A DNA stretch of 39,675 nucleotides from contig JACRKZ010000110.1 of NCBI GenBank assembly GCA_016235455.1, positions 1-39,675 of the forward strand, given 5' to 3'. The first letter of the stretch is position 1. Each line of letters starts with the position of its first letter. Positions 31,978-39,675 of the stretch are shown piece after piece. The notes beneath the pieces were generated by a model. It was not told where the DNA came from. It saw only the letters and a list, made by a program, of their open reading frames with translations, and did not search any database. Origin of the DNA: Armatimonadota bacterium (GTDB lineage: Bacteria > Armatimonadota > UBA10988). Both the position numbers and the translations under genes were made by a program.

Positions 31978-32068
31978 GCCGGAGCCTCCTTGCCTGCGAC
32001 CTCTGTCCACCAACGCAGCGACGGCCATGGTACGTCTCACCTTCCTCGGATATCAAGATGATGGCAAT

Positions 32069-32086
32069 CCGCTGACACGTCAGCGG
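32069..32086. promoter_or_regulatory. Palindrome upstream of the GspE-like gene
   Basis: CCGCTGAC-AC-GTCAGCGG, two perfect 8-bp arms separated by 2 nt, about 92 nt upstream of the GspE-like start and 71 nt after the stop of the broken membrane protein gene. The very short spacer suits a dimeric repressor operator better than an RNA hairpin. No regulator is identifiable nearby. Confidence 0.4.
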
Positions 32087-32156
32087 GGGAATCCGAGTTC
32101 AGTTCCGACGACCCTCGCCCTCGCTCGCTTCCATACGTAGTTGTAGCACGCCAATG

Positions 32157-33867
32157 TTAACGGCGTACGGCCTTGAGGTAGCGCTCCTCTTGGCGCGCGC
32201 GTTCCTCCCGATCGCCCACGGCGTCGGTCACCCTTCGCCACAACAGCCACCAGCCAAACGGCGAGATGATCTCCCGCTCGCGCGCCTCGGGCAAGGCCTC
32301 GAAACGCCTCGCCGCGTCATACCACGCACTCACCAGGTGCGGGTCGACCGCGGCTCGGTGAGCCAGATGGCGCAGCGCCAGAGGATACAGACGATGCGTG
32401 TTGCTCGGCACATCCACCGCCCCGCCCAACACCTCGCTCGTCAACTCGTTGGCTCTAGACGACAGGGCGGCGACGTTAGTTTCGCCCCAGATCGCGCCCT
32501 CCCTCTCGGCACAGTACTCCAAATCCTCCCACAGGTCGGCAACTGCCTCCGGCGAGCGCAAGCGGCCCACCAGATCGAACACCGCGCTCAGCATGGAGCG
32601 CGTCGGTTCAGGGCGCAGATGACCCAGCAGCGACGGCCAGGCCAGGCGCCGCACCAGCCGCCACGCGGCCATGCCGGCCACCGGTAGCGCTGCTTCGCGC
32701 GCACACAGCAGTTCGATGGCCTGGGCGCGGATCGGCCGCTCGCCCGCGCGCTCGACGAAGTCCAGCCAGAACGGCTCATCGAGCACCGCCGGCTGCTGGT
32801 TGGCCAGCGCGTCAATGCGCGCAAAGCCACGGTATGCCGCCGCCGGCGTCGAGGTTGGGTTGCACCACAACTCCAGCGCACACCACGCCGCCGCGCGCGC
32901 GCTCACGGCTGGCCGGCACGCCCGACCAGAGTCGGCCCACCGCCGCGCTAAGCGCCTCGGGCGGGTAGTCGCGGGCCTCGCAGTAGGCTGCCGCCAGCGA
33001 CCAGTCATCGGGCGACAGCGGCCGCGCCAACAGCATCGCTTCCAGTGCGAAGGCCGGTGGCTCGACATGACGGCGCACCCACGCGCGGCGGCCCACGGCC
33101 CTGGCCGGCGGCCAGGCGCCGATGCGTGCGGCCAGCGCCGCGGCCAAGCGCTCCTGGGCCCGCATCGTGCCCACCGCCACCAGGCCCAGCAGCGCCACCA
33201 CCACGCTGGCCCAGATGGGTAGCGAGACGATGGCGGCGGTCACGGTGCCGGCGGCGATCAGCGCCCGCAGTACCAACGACTCGATGCCGGCCAGGGCTGG
33301 CCAGCTCTCGTCGTAGTCGTCGACGAACAGCAGTGGTGTTGTCGCCCGCCAGATCCACGGCAGCAACACGAGGGCCAGTCCCATGACCACGGCCCACGAG
33401 TGGCCGTCGTCGTCCACCGTGTAGAGAAGCGCCTGGGCGACCATGGCCAGCAGCACCGCCAGGTACAGCATGTGCAGCGCCAGCAGCGCCAGTCGGCCGG
33501 GGAAGTGGACTGCCGTCTCGCCGCGCCGGTCACGCCTGGCCAGCGAACCCGCCACCGCCAGTGCGAGGTAGACGGCCATCAGGCCGGCGCCCATGGCATC
33601 GCGCTGACCGGCCAGCCAGGTCAGGCCAGCGGCGACTCCGCCGACCAACGTGCCGCACAGCAGGCCGCCCAAGAACCATGGCCGAGAGTCGAGCCAGGGC
33701 GGCAACGGGGTCTGGCAGGCGACCAACCGCTCGGCCAGATCGTCATCGTCGGTGGTCAGCCAGGCCCACCAGGCCAGCCGGCCCAGCGGCACGCTGTAGG
33801 GTAGCGGGACCGCGGTCTTGGACAGCGGCGGGCGTGATGTCGGTGGGGCTGAGGGTGGGGCTGCCAT
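32157..33867 (-). pseudogene. Polytopic membrane protein interrupted by a frameshift
   Basis: Two overlapping frames clearly form one gene. Frame 1 (from the ATG at 33867) encodes a membrane protein with several hydrophobic helices (WFLGGLLCGTLVGGVAAGLTWLAG, LLALHMLYLAVLLAMVAQALLY, SWAVVMGLALVLLPWIW, IVSLPIWASVVVALLGLVAVG) and a start of cytosolic domain up to AAVGRLWSGVPA. There it degenerates and stops at 32812. Frame 2 picks up with ARAAAWCALELWCNP and continues as a natural helical domain to 32157. The switch maps to the (CG)5 tract at 32892-32902 and equals loss of one 2-nt unit. The joined product would be about 569 aa. Family not recognised. It may be a pseudogene, a slippage on/off state or an assembly error. 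Confidence 0.75.
32892..32902. repeat. (CG)5C dinucleotide tract at the frameshift
   Basis: Eleven bases of alternating C and G inside the membrane-protein gene, exactly where the coding frame switches. Adding one CG unit restores a single ORF. Confidence 0.85.
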
Positions 33868-33870
33868 GTG

Positions 33871-34764
33871 CTAGTCAGCGTTCCAGCCGCGAATCGCCTC
33901 CACGGCCAGCCGTGCATAGCGATCCAGCACCGCAGCGGAGTTCCCGTCGCGGAGCGGGGAGCACATCTCGTAGGTGACCCAGCCGTCGTACCCGCCGTCC
34001 ATCAGGCCGCACCAGAACTGCTCGTAAGCCACCAGGCCCTCGCCCAGTGGCACGGCCACGGCCTCGTCGGGCTCCAGCCGCTGATAGTTGATGCAGTTGG
34101 GCTGGTACTGCCAGCGAGGCCGCGTCACGTAATCGGCGACCGTCGTGTTCAGGGTCAGCGGCGCCAGCCGCAGCGCCGCCTGGTACAGGTCCTCGCCGCG
34201 CAGCGCGGGCGACCAGGCGTCGAACGCCGCGCGGCAGGCCGGATGGTCCACGCCGCGCAGCAGCGCCTCGAACGCGCCCGAGTCGACGGCCAGGTCGTGA
34301 TGGTTCTGCACCGCCAGCGTGACGCCGTGCGCTTCGGCCCGGCGCGCCGACTCGGCCAACGCCTCGGTGACCCGCCGCCAGGCCTCGGCCGGCGCCAGAT
34401 CAGGCCGACCGTAGCCGGTGAACACGCGCACCAGCGATCCACCCAGTGCGGCGCAGACTCTGCACAGTTCGTCCACGGCCCCGAGGGTCTGCTCAAGCAA
34501 CGGCACCTCGGCGCCGGCCGAGCGAGCCAGGTAGTCGGTGTAGCCGGCCAGACCGACGATGGTCAGGCCCAACCCGTCGGCCAGCGCGCGGAGTGCCGCG
34601 CACCGCTCGGCGGGCAGGTCGAGGGGCGAGGCATGCGGACGCTTGCCCATGAGCAGCACGCCGTCGTAGCCGAGGTCGGCCGCCCGGCGCAGCGTGTCCT
34701 CGATCGACAGAGCCGGCTGACCCCACAAGCCGGCGTACGACACAGTGTGCAGTGCTACCTTCAT
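33871..34764 (-). CDS. Sugar phosphate isomerase/epimerase family protein (TIM barrel)
   Basis: 297 aa. Resembles xylose-isomerase-like/AP endonuclease 2 family enzymes: DTLRRAADLGYDGVLLMG near the start, VRVFTGYGRPDL, HGVTLAVQNHHDLAVDSGAF (metal-site region), AAFDAWSPALRGED, and a late GYDGWVTYEMCSPL with the conserved glutamate before the C-terminus. These use a divalent metal to isomerise or epimerise sugars and inositols; the substrate is unknown. It overlaps the upstream hydrolase by 4 nt (ATGA), and the downstream membrane-protein gene starts 3 nt after its stop, so the genes are one operon. Confidence 0.88.
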   Translation of the reverse strand: MKVALHTVSYAGLWGQPALSIEDTLRRAADLGYDGVLLMGKRPHASPLDLPAERCAALRALADGLGLTIVGLAGYTDYLARSAGAEVPLLEQTLGAVDELCRVCAALGGSLVRVFTGYGRPDLAPAEAWRRVTEALAESARRAEAHGVTLAVQNHHDLAVDSGAFEALLRGVDHPACRAAFDAWSPALRGEDLYQAALRLAPLTLNTTVADYVTRPRWQYQPNCINYQRLEPDEAVAVPLGEGLVAYEQFWCGLMDGGYDGWVTYEMCSPLRDGNSAAVLDRYARLAVEAIRGWNAD

Positions 34765-35747
34765 GGCTCACTCGTCCCCAGCCACCCGCGTTCGGTGGCG
34801 ATGCGCCAGCATTCCGGCATCAGCGTGTAGCCCACATGGCCCTGGTCGGCTTCGGCATACACCGCGCCCGACCAGTGCTCCGCCAAGGCTTGTACCAGGT
34901 GCGGCGGCGCAACCCGGTCCTGACGGCCGGCCATGAGCAGGATGCGCTCCGGCGCCATCGCCGGCCGATGGTGGCGCGGGCACAGCAGTGGCACATAGCT
35001 CGCCATCATCTCGCGCGTCACGCCGGACCGGCGCAGCTGTCGCCGGATGACCAGGCTGACCGGCGACTCGCACATGGCGTACTCCAGATCAACTATCGGC
35101 TCCAGCAGCCACGCGGTGTAGAGATCCGGTTCACAAACCGCCAGCAGGGCGCCGATCAGCGCGCCGTAGCTGTTGCCCCAGACCGCCCACCGCGGGCAGC
35201 CGCGCGCGCGCAGGGCAGCGGCCACCAGGCGCAGTTCGATGACGGCTTGCCGCACGCCTTCGGCGCTGCGCACAAGGTTGGCCGAGAAGGCCAACTCGCC
35301 ACTGGCCGCACCCCGAGGGCAGCGATCGTAGTGGTACGGCAGATGCGCGAAGATGGCTGTCCAGCCGGCCGCGTTCAGCCGGTGAGACCAGCGCCGGTAG
35401 CCGCGGTCCGAGACCGACATGAGCGCATGCAGCAGCACCATGGCCGGCGAACGCCAGCCGTTGGGGCCGAGCCGAATGTCCAGGCGGACACGGTCGTTGG
35501 CCGGCCAGTCCGTGCTCAGCGGGCTGGGCGCCTCGCAGCGACCCTCGTTCAACGCCAACGCGGCGCCGGGCGGCGGCGCCAGCCAGGCTGCGGGCCCCGC
35601 GGCGCGCCAGGTGTCGAAGTAGGCCTGCGTCGCCTCACTGTCCAGACGGCCACCTCGGGCTCGCCACTGCATAGCGTTCATGGCGGCGAACGAGGCCGCG
35701 TCCACGGCGATGGCTTTGGTCCGCGCCCACAGCACGCCCGCGCTCAC
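34761..35747 (-). CDS. Alpha/beta hydrolase family protein
   Basis: 328 aa from a GTG at 35747 that overlaps the acyltransferase stop (GTGA); a slightly longer reading to 35768 overlaps it further and is less likely. The central part carries MVLLHALMSVSDRGYRRW (oxyanion side), the nucleophile elbow WGNSYGAL (S193), LLMAGRQDRVAPPHLV (acid D) and a histidine in ADQGHVGYTLMPE. The triad is complete. The substrate is unknown. It has no signal peptide. The genes acyltransferase-hydrolase-isomerase-membrane protein are head-to-tail with overlaps, suggesting a shared lipid or glycolipid pathway (inference). Confidence 0.82.
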   Translation of the reverse strand: MSAGVLWARTKAIAVDAASFAAMNAMQWRARGGRLDSEATQAYFDTWRAAGPAAWLAPPPGAALALNEGRCEAPSPLSTDWPANDRVRLDIRLGPNGWRSPAMVLLHALMSVSDRGYRRWSHRLNAAGWTAIFAHLPYHYDRCPRGAASGELAFSANLVRSAEGVRQAVIELRLVAAALRARGCPRWAVWGNSYGALIGALLAVCEPDLYTAWLLEPIVDLEYAMCESPVSLVIRRQLRRSGVTREMMASYVPLLCPRHHRPAMAPERILLMAGRQDRVAPPHLVQALAEHWSGAVYAEADQGHVGYTLMPECWRIATERGWLGTSEP

Positions 35748-36550
35748 AGCAGCCCCGCTTCCTTCCACCGCTCCTGGGCGGTGCGCGGGACCAGCTGCTC
35801 CGCGTCCTCGCGTTCGGCCAGCACCTGCTGGTACATGCCGCGCAGCGCCTCGGCGCAGCGGCGCATAAGGTCGTCACGCTGTGCCGCGCCGCTCAGCGCG
35901 GGGTCGGCTTCGAGCGGCTCGCCCAGCCAGTAGACGACTCGCCCGCCGCGCCTGAACCACAGACGTCGCACGTAGAGCCGATCGGTGCCCAGAATGAGCA
36001 GGGGCCGCACGGGCACGCCCGCGCGAATGGCCAGCCCGGCCGTACCCGAAGGCCATGCGGCGCCCTCCAGGACGCTACGCTTGCCGCTGCGGATGCCGCC
36101 GTCAGGGAACACCGCCAGGATCCGGCCGCGCCGCAAGCGGTCGCGCATGCGCTGCACCGCGACCAGGTCGAGTGGTCGATCCGCGCTGTCCTCCGCGTCG
36201 GCCGGCGCCGTCCAGCGCAAGGCCACGCCGCGGTTGAGGGGCACGCAGTCCACCATGCGCAGGAGGAGGCCGAGGAACACATTGTCGTACAGCTCGCTGG
36301 TGGCCACGATGTCCACCTTCCGCGGGCTGCACCAGATGAGCCCGACCGCGTCCAGGTGGCTGATGTGGTTGCCCACCATGATCCACGGGCCCCGCGGCAT
36401 GGCGGCGAAACCACGCCGCTCGCGGCGCGCAAACAGGCCCGCCAGCAGCTGCACTACGACACGCCACGCGGAGTAACCGGCCCAGCGCTGGATCCTGGAT
36501 AGTGCCGTGTACGGCCGCGGATCGGGATCGGGATTGGCTCGTGGACGCAT
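35744..36550 (-). CDS. PlsC-type 1-acylglycerol-3-phosphate acyltransferase family protein
   Basis: 268 aa. The acyltransferase signature NHxxxxD is at NHISHLD (H62, D67), and the second conserved block appears as FPDGGIRSG (149-156, usually FPEGTRS). Hydrophobic N-terminal helix (AWRVVVQLLAGLFA) suggests membrane association. It esterifies an acyl chain to lysophosphatidate or a related acceptor; the true acceptor is uncertain because genomes often carry several PlsC paralogues. The ATG at 36550 has no Shine-Dalgarno sequence, and TACAAT ends 6 nt upstream. First gene of an overlapping operon; divergent from folE2. Confidence 0.9.
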   Translation of the reverse strand: MRPRANPDPDPRPYTALSRIQRWAGYSAWRVVVQLLAGLFARRERRGFAAMPRGPWIMVGNHISHLDAVGLIWCSPRKVDIVATSELYDNVFLGLLLRMVDCVPLNRGVALRWTAPADAEDSADRPLDLVAVQRMRDRLRRGRILAVFPDGGIRSGKRSVLEGAAWPSGTAGLAIRAGVPVRPLLILGTDRLYVRRLWFRRGGRVVYWLGEPLEADPALSGAAQRDDLMRRCAEALRGMYQQVLAEREDAEQLVPRTAQERWKEAGLL

Positions 36551-36556
36551 GTGGCC

Positions 36557-36562
36557 ATTGTA
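36557..36562 (-). promoter_or_regulatory. Candidate -10 box for the acyltransferase operon (leaderless)
   Basis: TACAAT on the minus strand ends 6 nt before the ATG at 36550, the same distance as the metH -10. There is no clear -35. The gene lacks a Shine-Dalgarno sequence, so a leaderless start is plausible. Confidence 0.4.
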
Positions 36563-36626
36563 ACGGCACCTGCGGCCATTGACGAATGTGGATCGCGCCT
36601 ACACACTGACCCCAGGTAGACGACAT

Positions 36627-37427
36627 ATGGCAATCGGAACGACGCAGCCCCTGGTCGACGTGCAGTCCAGCCACGATCATCGAGACATCGACATCACCAA
36701 GGTGGGCATCCGCAAACTGCGCTACCCCATCGAGCTGGCCACGCGTGACAACGGTCCGCAGCAGACCACGGCCATGGTCAACATGTACGTCAGTCTGGAC
36801 CGCTCGTTCAAGGGCACGCACATGAGCCGCTTCGTGGAGATCCTCAACGAGCACCGCGCGGCGCTCGACATCCACGATCTGCGCTACCTGCTGGCCGATA
36901 TGAAGAAGCGGCTCGACGCTGGTGACGCCCACATCGAGTTGACCTTCCCGTTCTTCATCGACCGGGCCGCGCCGGTCACCGGACAGAAGGGGCTGATGGC
37001 CTACGACTGCCAGGTCGCCGCCGAACTCGACCACAACAACAAGGCCACCACCTGCTTCGGTGTCAGTGTGCCGGTGACCACGCTCTGCCCCTGCTCCAAG
37101 GAGATGAGCGACTACGGCGCGCACAACCAGCGCAGCATCGTCAGCGTCAGCTGGCGGTGCACCGAGAGCATCTGGCTGGAAGACATGATCGAGCTGGTCG
37201 AAAGCCAGGGCAGTTCGCCGATCTACTCGCTGCTCAAGCGGCCCGACGAGAAGTGGGTCACCGAGCGCGCCTACGACCACCCCAAGTTCGTCGAGGACAT
37301 GGTCCGCGACATCACCGCCGAACTGCGCCGCGACGAGCGCGTGGTCTGGTTCCGTGTGGAGAGCGAAAACGAGGAGAGCATCCACACGCACAACGCCTAT
37401 GCGCTGATCGAGGAAGAGCGGGGCTGA
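36627..37427 (+). CDS. folE2: GTP cyclohydrolase I type IB (FolE2)
   Basis: 266 aa from the ATG at 36627; an in-frame TTG at 36579 would add 16 residues and is less likely. It converts GTP to 7,8-dihydroneopterin triphosphate, first step of folate and of queuosine-type deazapurine synthesis. FolE2 is unrelated in sequence to classical FolE but shares the tunnelling fold. Typical blocks are VGIRKLRYPIEL, FKGTHMSRF, TLCPCSKEMSDYGAHNQRS with the metal-binding cysteine (C154) and histidine (H167), and a C-terminal VESENEESIHTHNAYALI. In many bacteria folE2 is the zinc-sparing isozyme under Zur; no Zur box was recognised in the short upstream gap. Confidence 0.96.
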   Translation: MAIGTTQPLVDVQSSHDHRDIDITKVGIRKLRYPIELATRDNGPQQTTAMVNMYVSLDRSFKGTHMSRFVEILNEHRAALDIHDLRYLLADMKKRLDAGDAHIELTFPFFIDRAAPVTGQKGLMAYDCQVAAELDHNNKATTCFGVSVPVTTLCPCSKEMSDYGAHNQRSIVSVSWRCTESIWLEDMIELVESQGSSPIYSLLKRPDEKWVTERAYDHPKFVEDMVRDITAELRRDERVVWFRVESENEESIHTHNAYALIEEERG

Positions 37428-37496
37428 GCGGTCAGCCGGCCCGGCCCGGTCGTCCCGGCGCGCCAGGCCGCCAAACGTCGGGCCGGGACCAGTTGG

Positions 37497-37970
37497 CTAC
37501 CGCCGCCCGGCTCGCACCAACTCCGCGGCCTGCCGGTAGGGCTCGGGCACGTCTGCCAAGGTCAGACCGTGGGCCTCTGCCCACGCCTCGTAGGCGATCA
37601 GTGTTGCTCCTTGCTCGTAGCTGCGCCACAGGTCCAGAAGGTCGTGGTCGGCCAGGTAGTCCTTGAACCGTCGCCAGCGGCCACGCCCCAGCCGGTCGAT
37701 CGCGCTCGCGTGCGATGGGATCTGCTCCTCGACAAAGCGGACGACGAGCGACCAGCCCAGGTCCAGGTCGATGGGCGTGGGGACCTTGAGCCAGTCACCG
37801 CCGCGGAGGTCATCGGGTTCCTCCGCGCCGATGTCGCCGACCAGCATCGTGTCCATTTGCTCGTAGACGCGTCCGGTCACGGCGTTTACCCAGGCCCCGT
37901 GCAGGACCGCGTCCTCATATGACGCCGCCTCTATCGCACTGTCCAAGGTGTCGAAGTCGACCTCGGCCAT
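37497..37970 (-). CDS. UPF0158-like small acidic protein
   Basis: 157 aa from the ATG at 37970; a TTG at 37982 overlapping the URO-D gene stop would add four residues. The layout recalls the UPF0158 family: an early strand, then LGWSLVVRFVEEQIP (M/VxxFv pattern), LGRGRWRRFKDYLADHDLLDLWRSYEQ (RFK...L...W..F pattern), and a final helix with LTLADVPEPYRQAAEL. The function of that family is unknown. No membrane segment. It starts 8 nt after the URO-D gene stop and ends 69 nt from the convergent folE2 stop. Confidence 0.65.
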   Translation of the reverse strand: MAEVDFDTLDSAIEAASYEDAVLHGAWVNAVTGRVYEQMDTMLVGDIGAEEPDDLRGGDWLKVPTPIDLDLGWSLVVRFVEEQIPSHASAIDRLGRGRWRRFKDYLADHDLLDLWRSYEQGATLIAYEAWAEAHGLTLADVPEPYRQAAELVRAGRR

Positions 37971-37978
37971 GATGCAGC

Positions 37979-39082
37979 TCAATCGCTCCGACCGGCCATG
38001 ATCGCCGCGCTCACCTCGCGACCGCGGTCGACGAAGTAGCGCATCGTCTCGTAGTCCACCTCTGGCGGCTCGCTATGGTCCGAATGCAGCACGAATCCGC
38101 CGCCGTGCTCCAACACGTAGCGCATCTTGCCCAGTTCGCGGTCGATGGCCGGCCGGTCGTTGTCGATCAGCGTGCGCACATCGAGTCCGCCGTAGAAGGC
38201 GATCCTGTCGCCGAACCGGTCGAACAGCTTGTACAGGTCCATGCCGGCCTTGACTTCCATGGCCTGCAGGCAGTCCATGCCGGCCTCAATCAATCCCGGC
38301 ACCAGGGGCTCCACATAGCCGCACGAGTGCACGATGACCTTCAGACCCAGGTTGTGGGCAAACTCGAACAGCTTGGCATGACCCGGCTGGAGGATGTCGC
38401 GGTACATGCCGGGCGACATGAACGGCCGCTCCTTGAAGCCCATGTCCTCGTAGAAGAACATGCCATCGGGCAGGCCTTCCTCTTCGAACAGCACTTCCAG
38501 GTGGCGGATAGTCAGGTCGGCCAGCGTGTTGACCATATCCTGTACCCACTCGGGGTCGAGGCCCATGCCCATGAGCATGTACTCATGGCCGCAGATGGGG
38601 TGCATCTGCTCGAACGGCGCCACGCCTGACCAGGTGAAGTACCGCTGTCGCTCAGCGGCGTACTTCTTGGCGTTGCGATAGCCCTCGAATGGGATGCGGC
38701 GACGGTCGAGCTCGACCAGGAACGGCTTGATCTTGGCTTCCCAGCCGGCGCGATCCTTCACCGCGAAGTCGACATGCTCGGGCGTGCTGTCGTGCAGCTT
38801 GTGTCGCCGCAAGACCGCCCCATTGCCATCTCGCGTGAGGATGGTCTCGTCGGTCTCCTCCAGGACCTCGCCGGGGAAATCCAGGTCGGCGGTGCCGTTC
38901 AGCCAGCCGCCGCTGCACAGGTCCTGGCCAAAGTGCTGGCTGACATCCTCGCCCTGAGCCAGATGCCCTTCCCGGCGCCACCGCTCCACCGTGGCGCCCC
39001 ACGGGCTCACGGCCACGGGCACATGGTCCACCGTCCGGCGCTCCAGGGTCAACGTCATGCGTTCAATGCTGGTCAGTTCCAC
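37979..39082 (-). CDS. Uroporphyrinogen decarboxylase (URO-D) superfamily protein
   Basis: 367 aa from a GTG at 39082 (GGAGAG upstream). TIM barrel of the URO-D/MtaA type: GMFFYEDMGFKERPFMSPGMY, then GLKVIVHSCGYVEPLVPGLIEAG with H252 and C254 (the HxCG zinc motif of MtaA-type methyltransferases), and IAFYGGLDVRTLID and HSDHSEPPEVDYETMRYFVD near the end. The HxCG motif favours a corrinoid- or methyl-transfer-related enzyme over true haem-pathway HemE, which lacks it. Such paralogues are expanded in Armatimonadota-like genomes and often work with corrinoid proteins; no such partner gene is adjacent here. Confidence 0.88.
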   Translation of the reverse strand: MELTSIERMTLTLERRTVDHVPVAVSPWGATVERWRREGHLAQGEDVSQHFGQDLCSGGWLNGTADLDFPGEVLEETDETILTRDGNGAVLRRHKLHDSTPEHVDFAVKDRAGWEAKIKPFLVELDRRRIPFEGYRNAKKYAAERQRYFTWSGVAPFEQMHPICGHEYMLMGMGLDPEWVQDMVNTLADLTIRHLEVLFEEEGLPDGMFFYEDMGFKERPFMSPGMYRDILQPGHAKLFEFAHNLGLKVIVHSCGYVEPLVPGLIEAGMDCLQAMEVKAGMDLYKLFDRFGDRIAFYGGLDVRTLIDNDRPAIDRELGKMRYVLEHGGGFVLHSDHSEPPEVDYETMRYFVDRGREVSAAIMAGRSD

Positions 39083-39199
39083 GATGACTGCTCTCCGCGA
39101 GTTGTTGCGCGCGGGCTACGCCGCCCATTCGTTGATCCCTCCTTGCCGGACAAACGTAATGGCGCAGCGCATACTGCTCACTGTCCGACGAGGGATGAC

Positions 39200-39538
39200 G
39201 TGGAGCGCTTCCTGCGCCGTGCAGCCCATGGAGCCAATCCGGCGCTCGCCCGCTTGAGCGCGCTGGCTTGGTTTGCGCTGGCCATACTGCACCCGCTCAC
39301 CCATCGCGACCTGGTACTCACCGCCAGCCCAGCACCGGTCGCCCAACTGGCGGGCCTGAGCACGGCCGACGACTGCCTGCTATGCGTGGCCTCGGCGCTG
39401 CCGGCCAGGGCCGGCACGGCGACGGCCTTGCCCTGGCCGGTCACCCTCAGTGCCGCGCCGGCACCCGATGCCCCGCGCCCGAGCGCCGTGGCCGCCACCC
39501 AACCCGCCGTTCGAGGACCTCCCCACGTGGCTCACTGA
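39200..39538 (+). CDS. Small hypothetical protein with one hydrophobic segment
   Basis: 112 aa from a GTG at 39200 with GAGGG upstream; a much longer open frame to 38774 is antisense to the URO-D gene and rejected. Features are a basic N-terminus, a hydrophobic stretch (LARLSALAWFALAILHPL), a short DDCLLC motif with two cysteines, then an Ala/Pro-rich tail. No family recognised. The DDCLLC pair could bind metal or form a disulfide. It precedes the prepilin gene by 54 nt and may be co-transcribed with it. Confidence 0.5.
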   Translation: MERFLRRAAHGANPALARLSALAWFALAILHPLTHRDLVLTASPAPVAQLAGLSTADDCLLCVASALPARAGTATALPWPVTLSAAPAPDAPRPSAVAATQPAVRGPPHVAH

Positions 39539-39546
39539 CATCGCCC

Positions 39547-39567
39547 GCGCCGACCGGGGGTCGGCGC
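39547..39567 (+). other. Intergenic stem-loop
   Basis: A perfect 9-bp stem (GCGCCGACC / GGTCGGCGC) with a 3-nt loop lies between the small hypothetical gene and the prepilin gene. No U-run follows, so it may instead stabilise or separate the two messages. Confidence 0.5.
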
Positions 39568-39592
39568 GATCCTGCCACGCCCGGGAGTTCCC

Positions 39593-39675
39593 ATGAAGAC
39601 TTGTGGACGCCGTCCATCGACGGCTGCCTTCACGCTGATCGAGTTGCTGGTTGTCATCGCAATCATCGCCATCCT
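39593..39675 (+). CDS. Prepilin-type protein, N-terminus only (cut by the window edge)
   Basis: Only 27 codons are present. ATG at 39593 with GGGAG five bases upstream. Short basic leader, then AAFTLIELLVVIAIIAI, the type III prepilin signal: leader peptidase would cut before F, and the E at position +5 is present. Fold and function of the rest are unseen; in Planctomycetota and Armatimonadota such starts commonly head DUF1559 proteins or pseudopilins. Confidence 0.9.
   Translation, partial: MKTCGRRPSTAAFTLIELLVVIAIIAI

Noticed and set aside
37440..37487. Inverted repeat between folE2 and the UPF0158-like gene
   Set aside because: The 9-bp arms are pure G/C and 30 nt apart in very GC-rich sequence, so it could easily be chance.
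1..39675. CRISPR array or insertion sequence
   Set aside because: No regularly spaced repeats and no transposase were found; the only clear direct repeat is the two-copy duplication at 2341-2880.

Overview
The window is GC-rich (well above 60% by eye), gene-dense bacterial chromosome. It reads as an Armatimonadota-like or neighbouring terrabacterial lineage. The clues are CsaB with its DUF5693 partner (pyruvylated wall polymer for S-layer anchoring), an AMIN-AMIN-amidase_3 enzyme followed by a GerMN lipoprotein and MurI, copper-amine-oxidase-N-like (CuAO_N) modules, many TPR and URO-D-type proteins, and a prepilin beginning at the right edge of the kind abundant in Armatimonadota and Planctomycetota. 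The phylum is inferred, not demonstrated.

Bases 73-7688 (minus strand) are an accessory block. A head-morphogenesis core (HK97-type portal, then prohead protease fused in frame to the HK97-fold major capsid protein, then a 133-aa virion-like protein) has no terminase, integrase, lysis or tail genes in view. It is flanked by two large CuAO_N-like proteins. Upstream is a protein with a HExxH peptidase-like motif. Downstream is a polymorphic-toxin-like protein with an LHH/HNH-type nuclease C-terminus, followed by a small membrane protein that may be its immunity partner. Three hairpins cut the block into modules, and a tandem duplication has left a frameshifted second copy of the 133-aa gene. 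On the plus strand, divergent from the block, lie three tandem small PepSY-like paralogues (7839-8726) and a metzincin-type lipoprotein (8956-9639).

Bases 9647-17431 (minus) are envelope and ribosome-rescue genes: DUF5693-csaB, SPOR protein-smpB-ssrA (tmRNA), then amidase-gerM-murI with 4-nt overlaps at each junction. Bases 17476-21612 (plus) carry a secreted protein of unknown function and a 996-aa TPR protein. Bases 21654-26244 (minus) carry a Gfo/Idh/MocA oxidoreductase, phosphoglycerate kinase and a membrane-anchored parvulin-type isomerase. metH (26344-29820, plus) is full length and may be leaderless.

Bases 29807-36550 (minus) hold two esterase-like hydrolases, a GspE-like protein lacking its ATPase domain, a membrane protein broken by a 2-nt-equivalent frameshift at a (CG)5 tract, a sugar-phosphate isomerase-like TIM barrel and a PlsC-type acyltransferase. 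folE2 (36627-37427, plus) supplies dihydroneopterin triphosphate. A UPF0158-like protein and a URO-D-family protein follow on the minus strand. The window ends with a small secreted or membrane protein and the first codons of a prepilin-like gene.

Most genes past 9.6 kb are ordinary housekeeping. The part worth attention is the capsid/toxin block at 73-8726.
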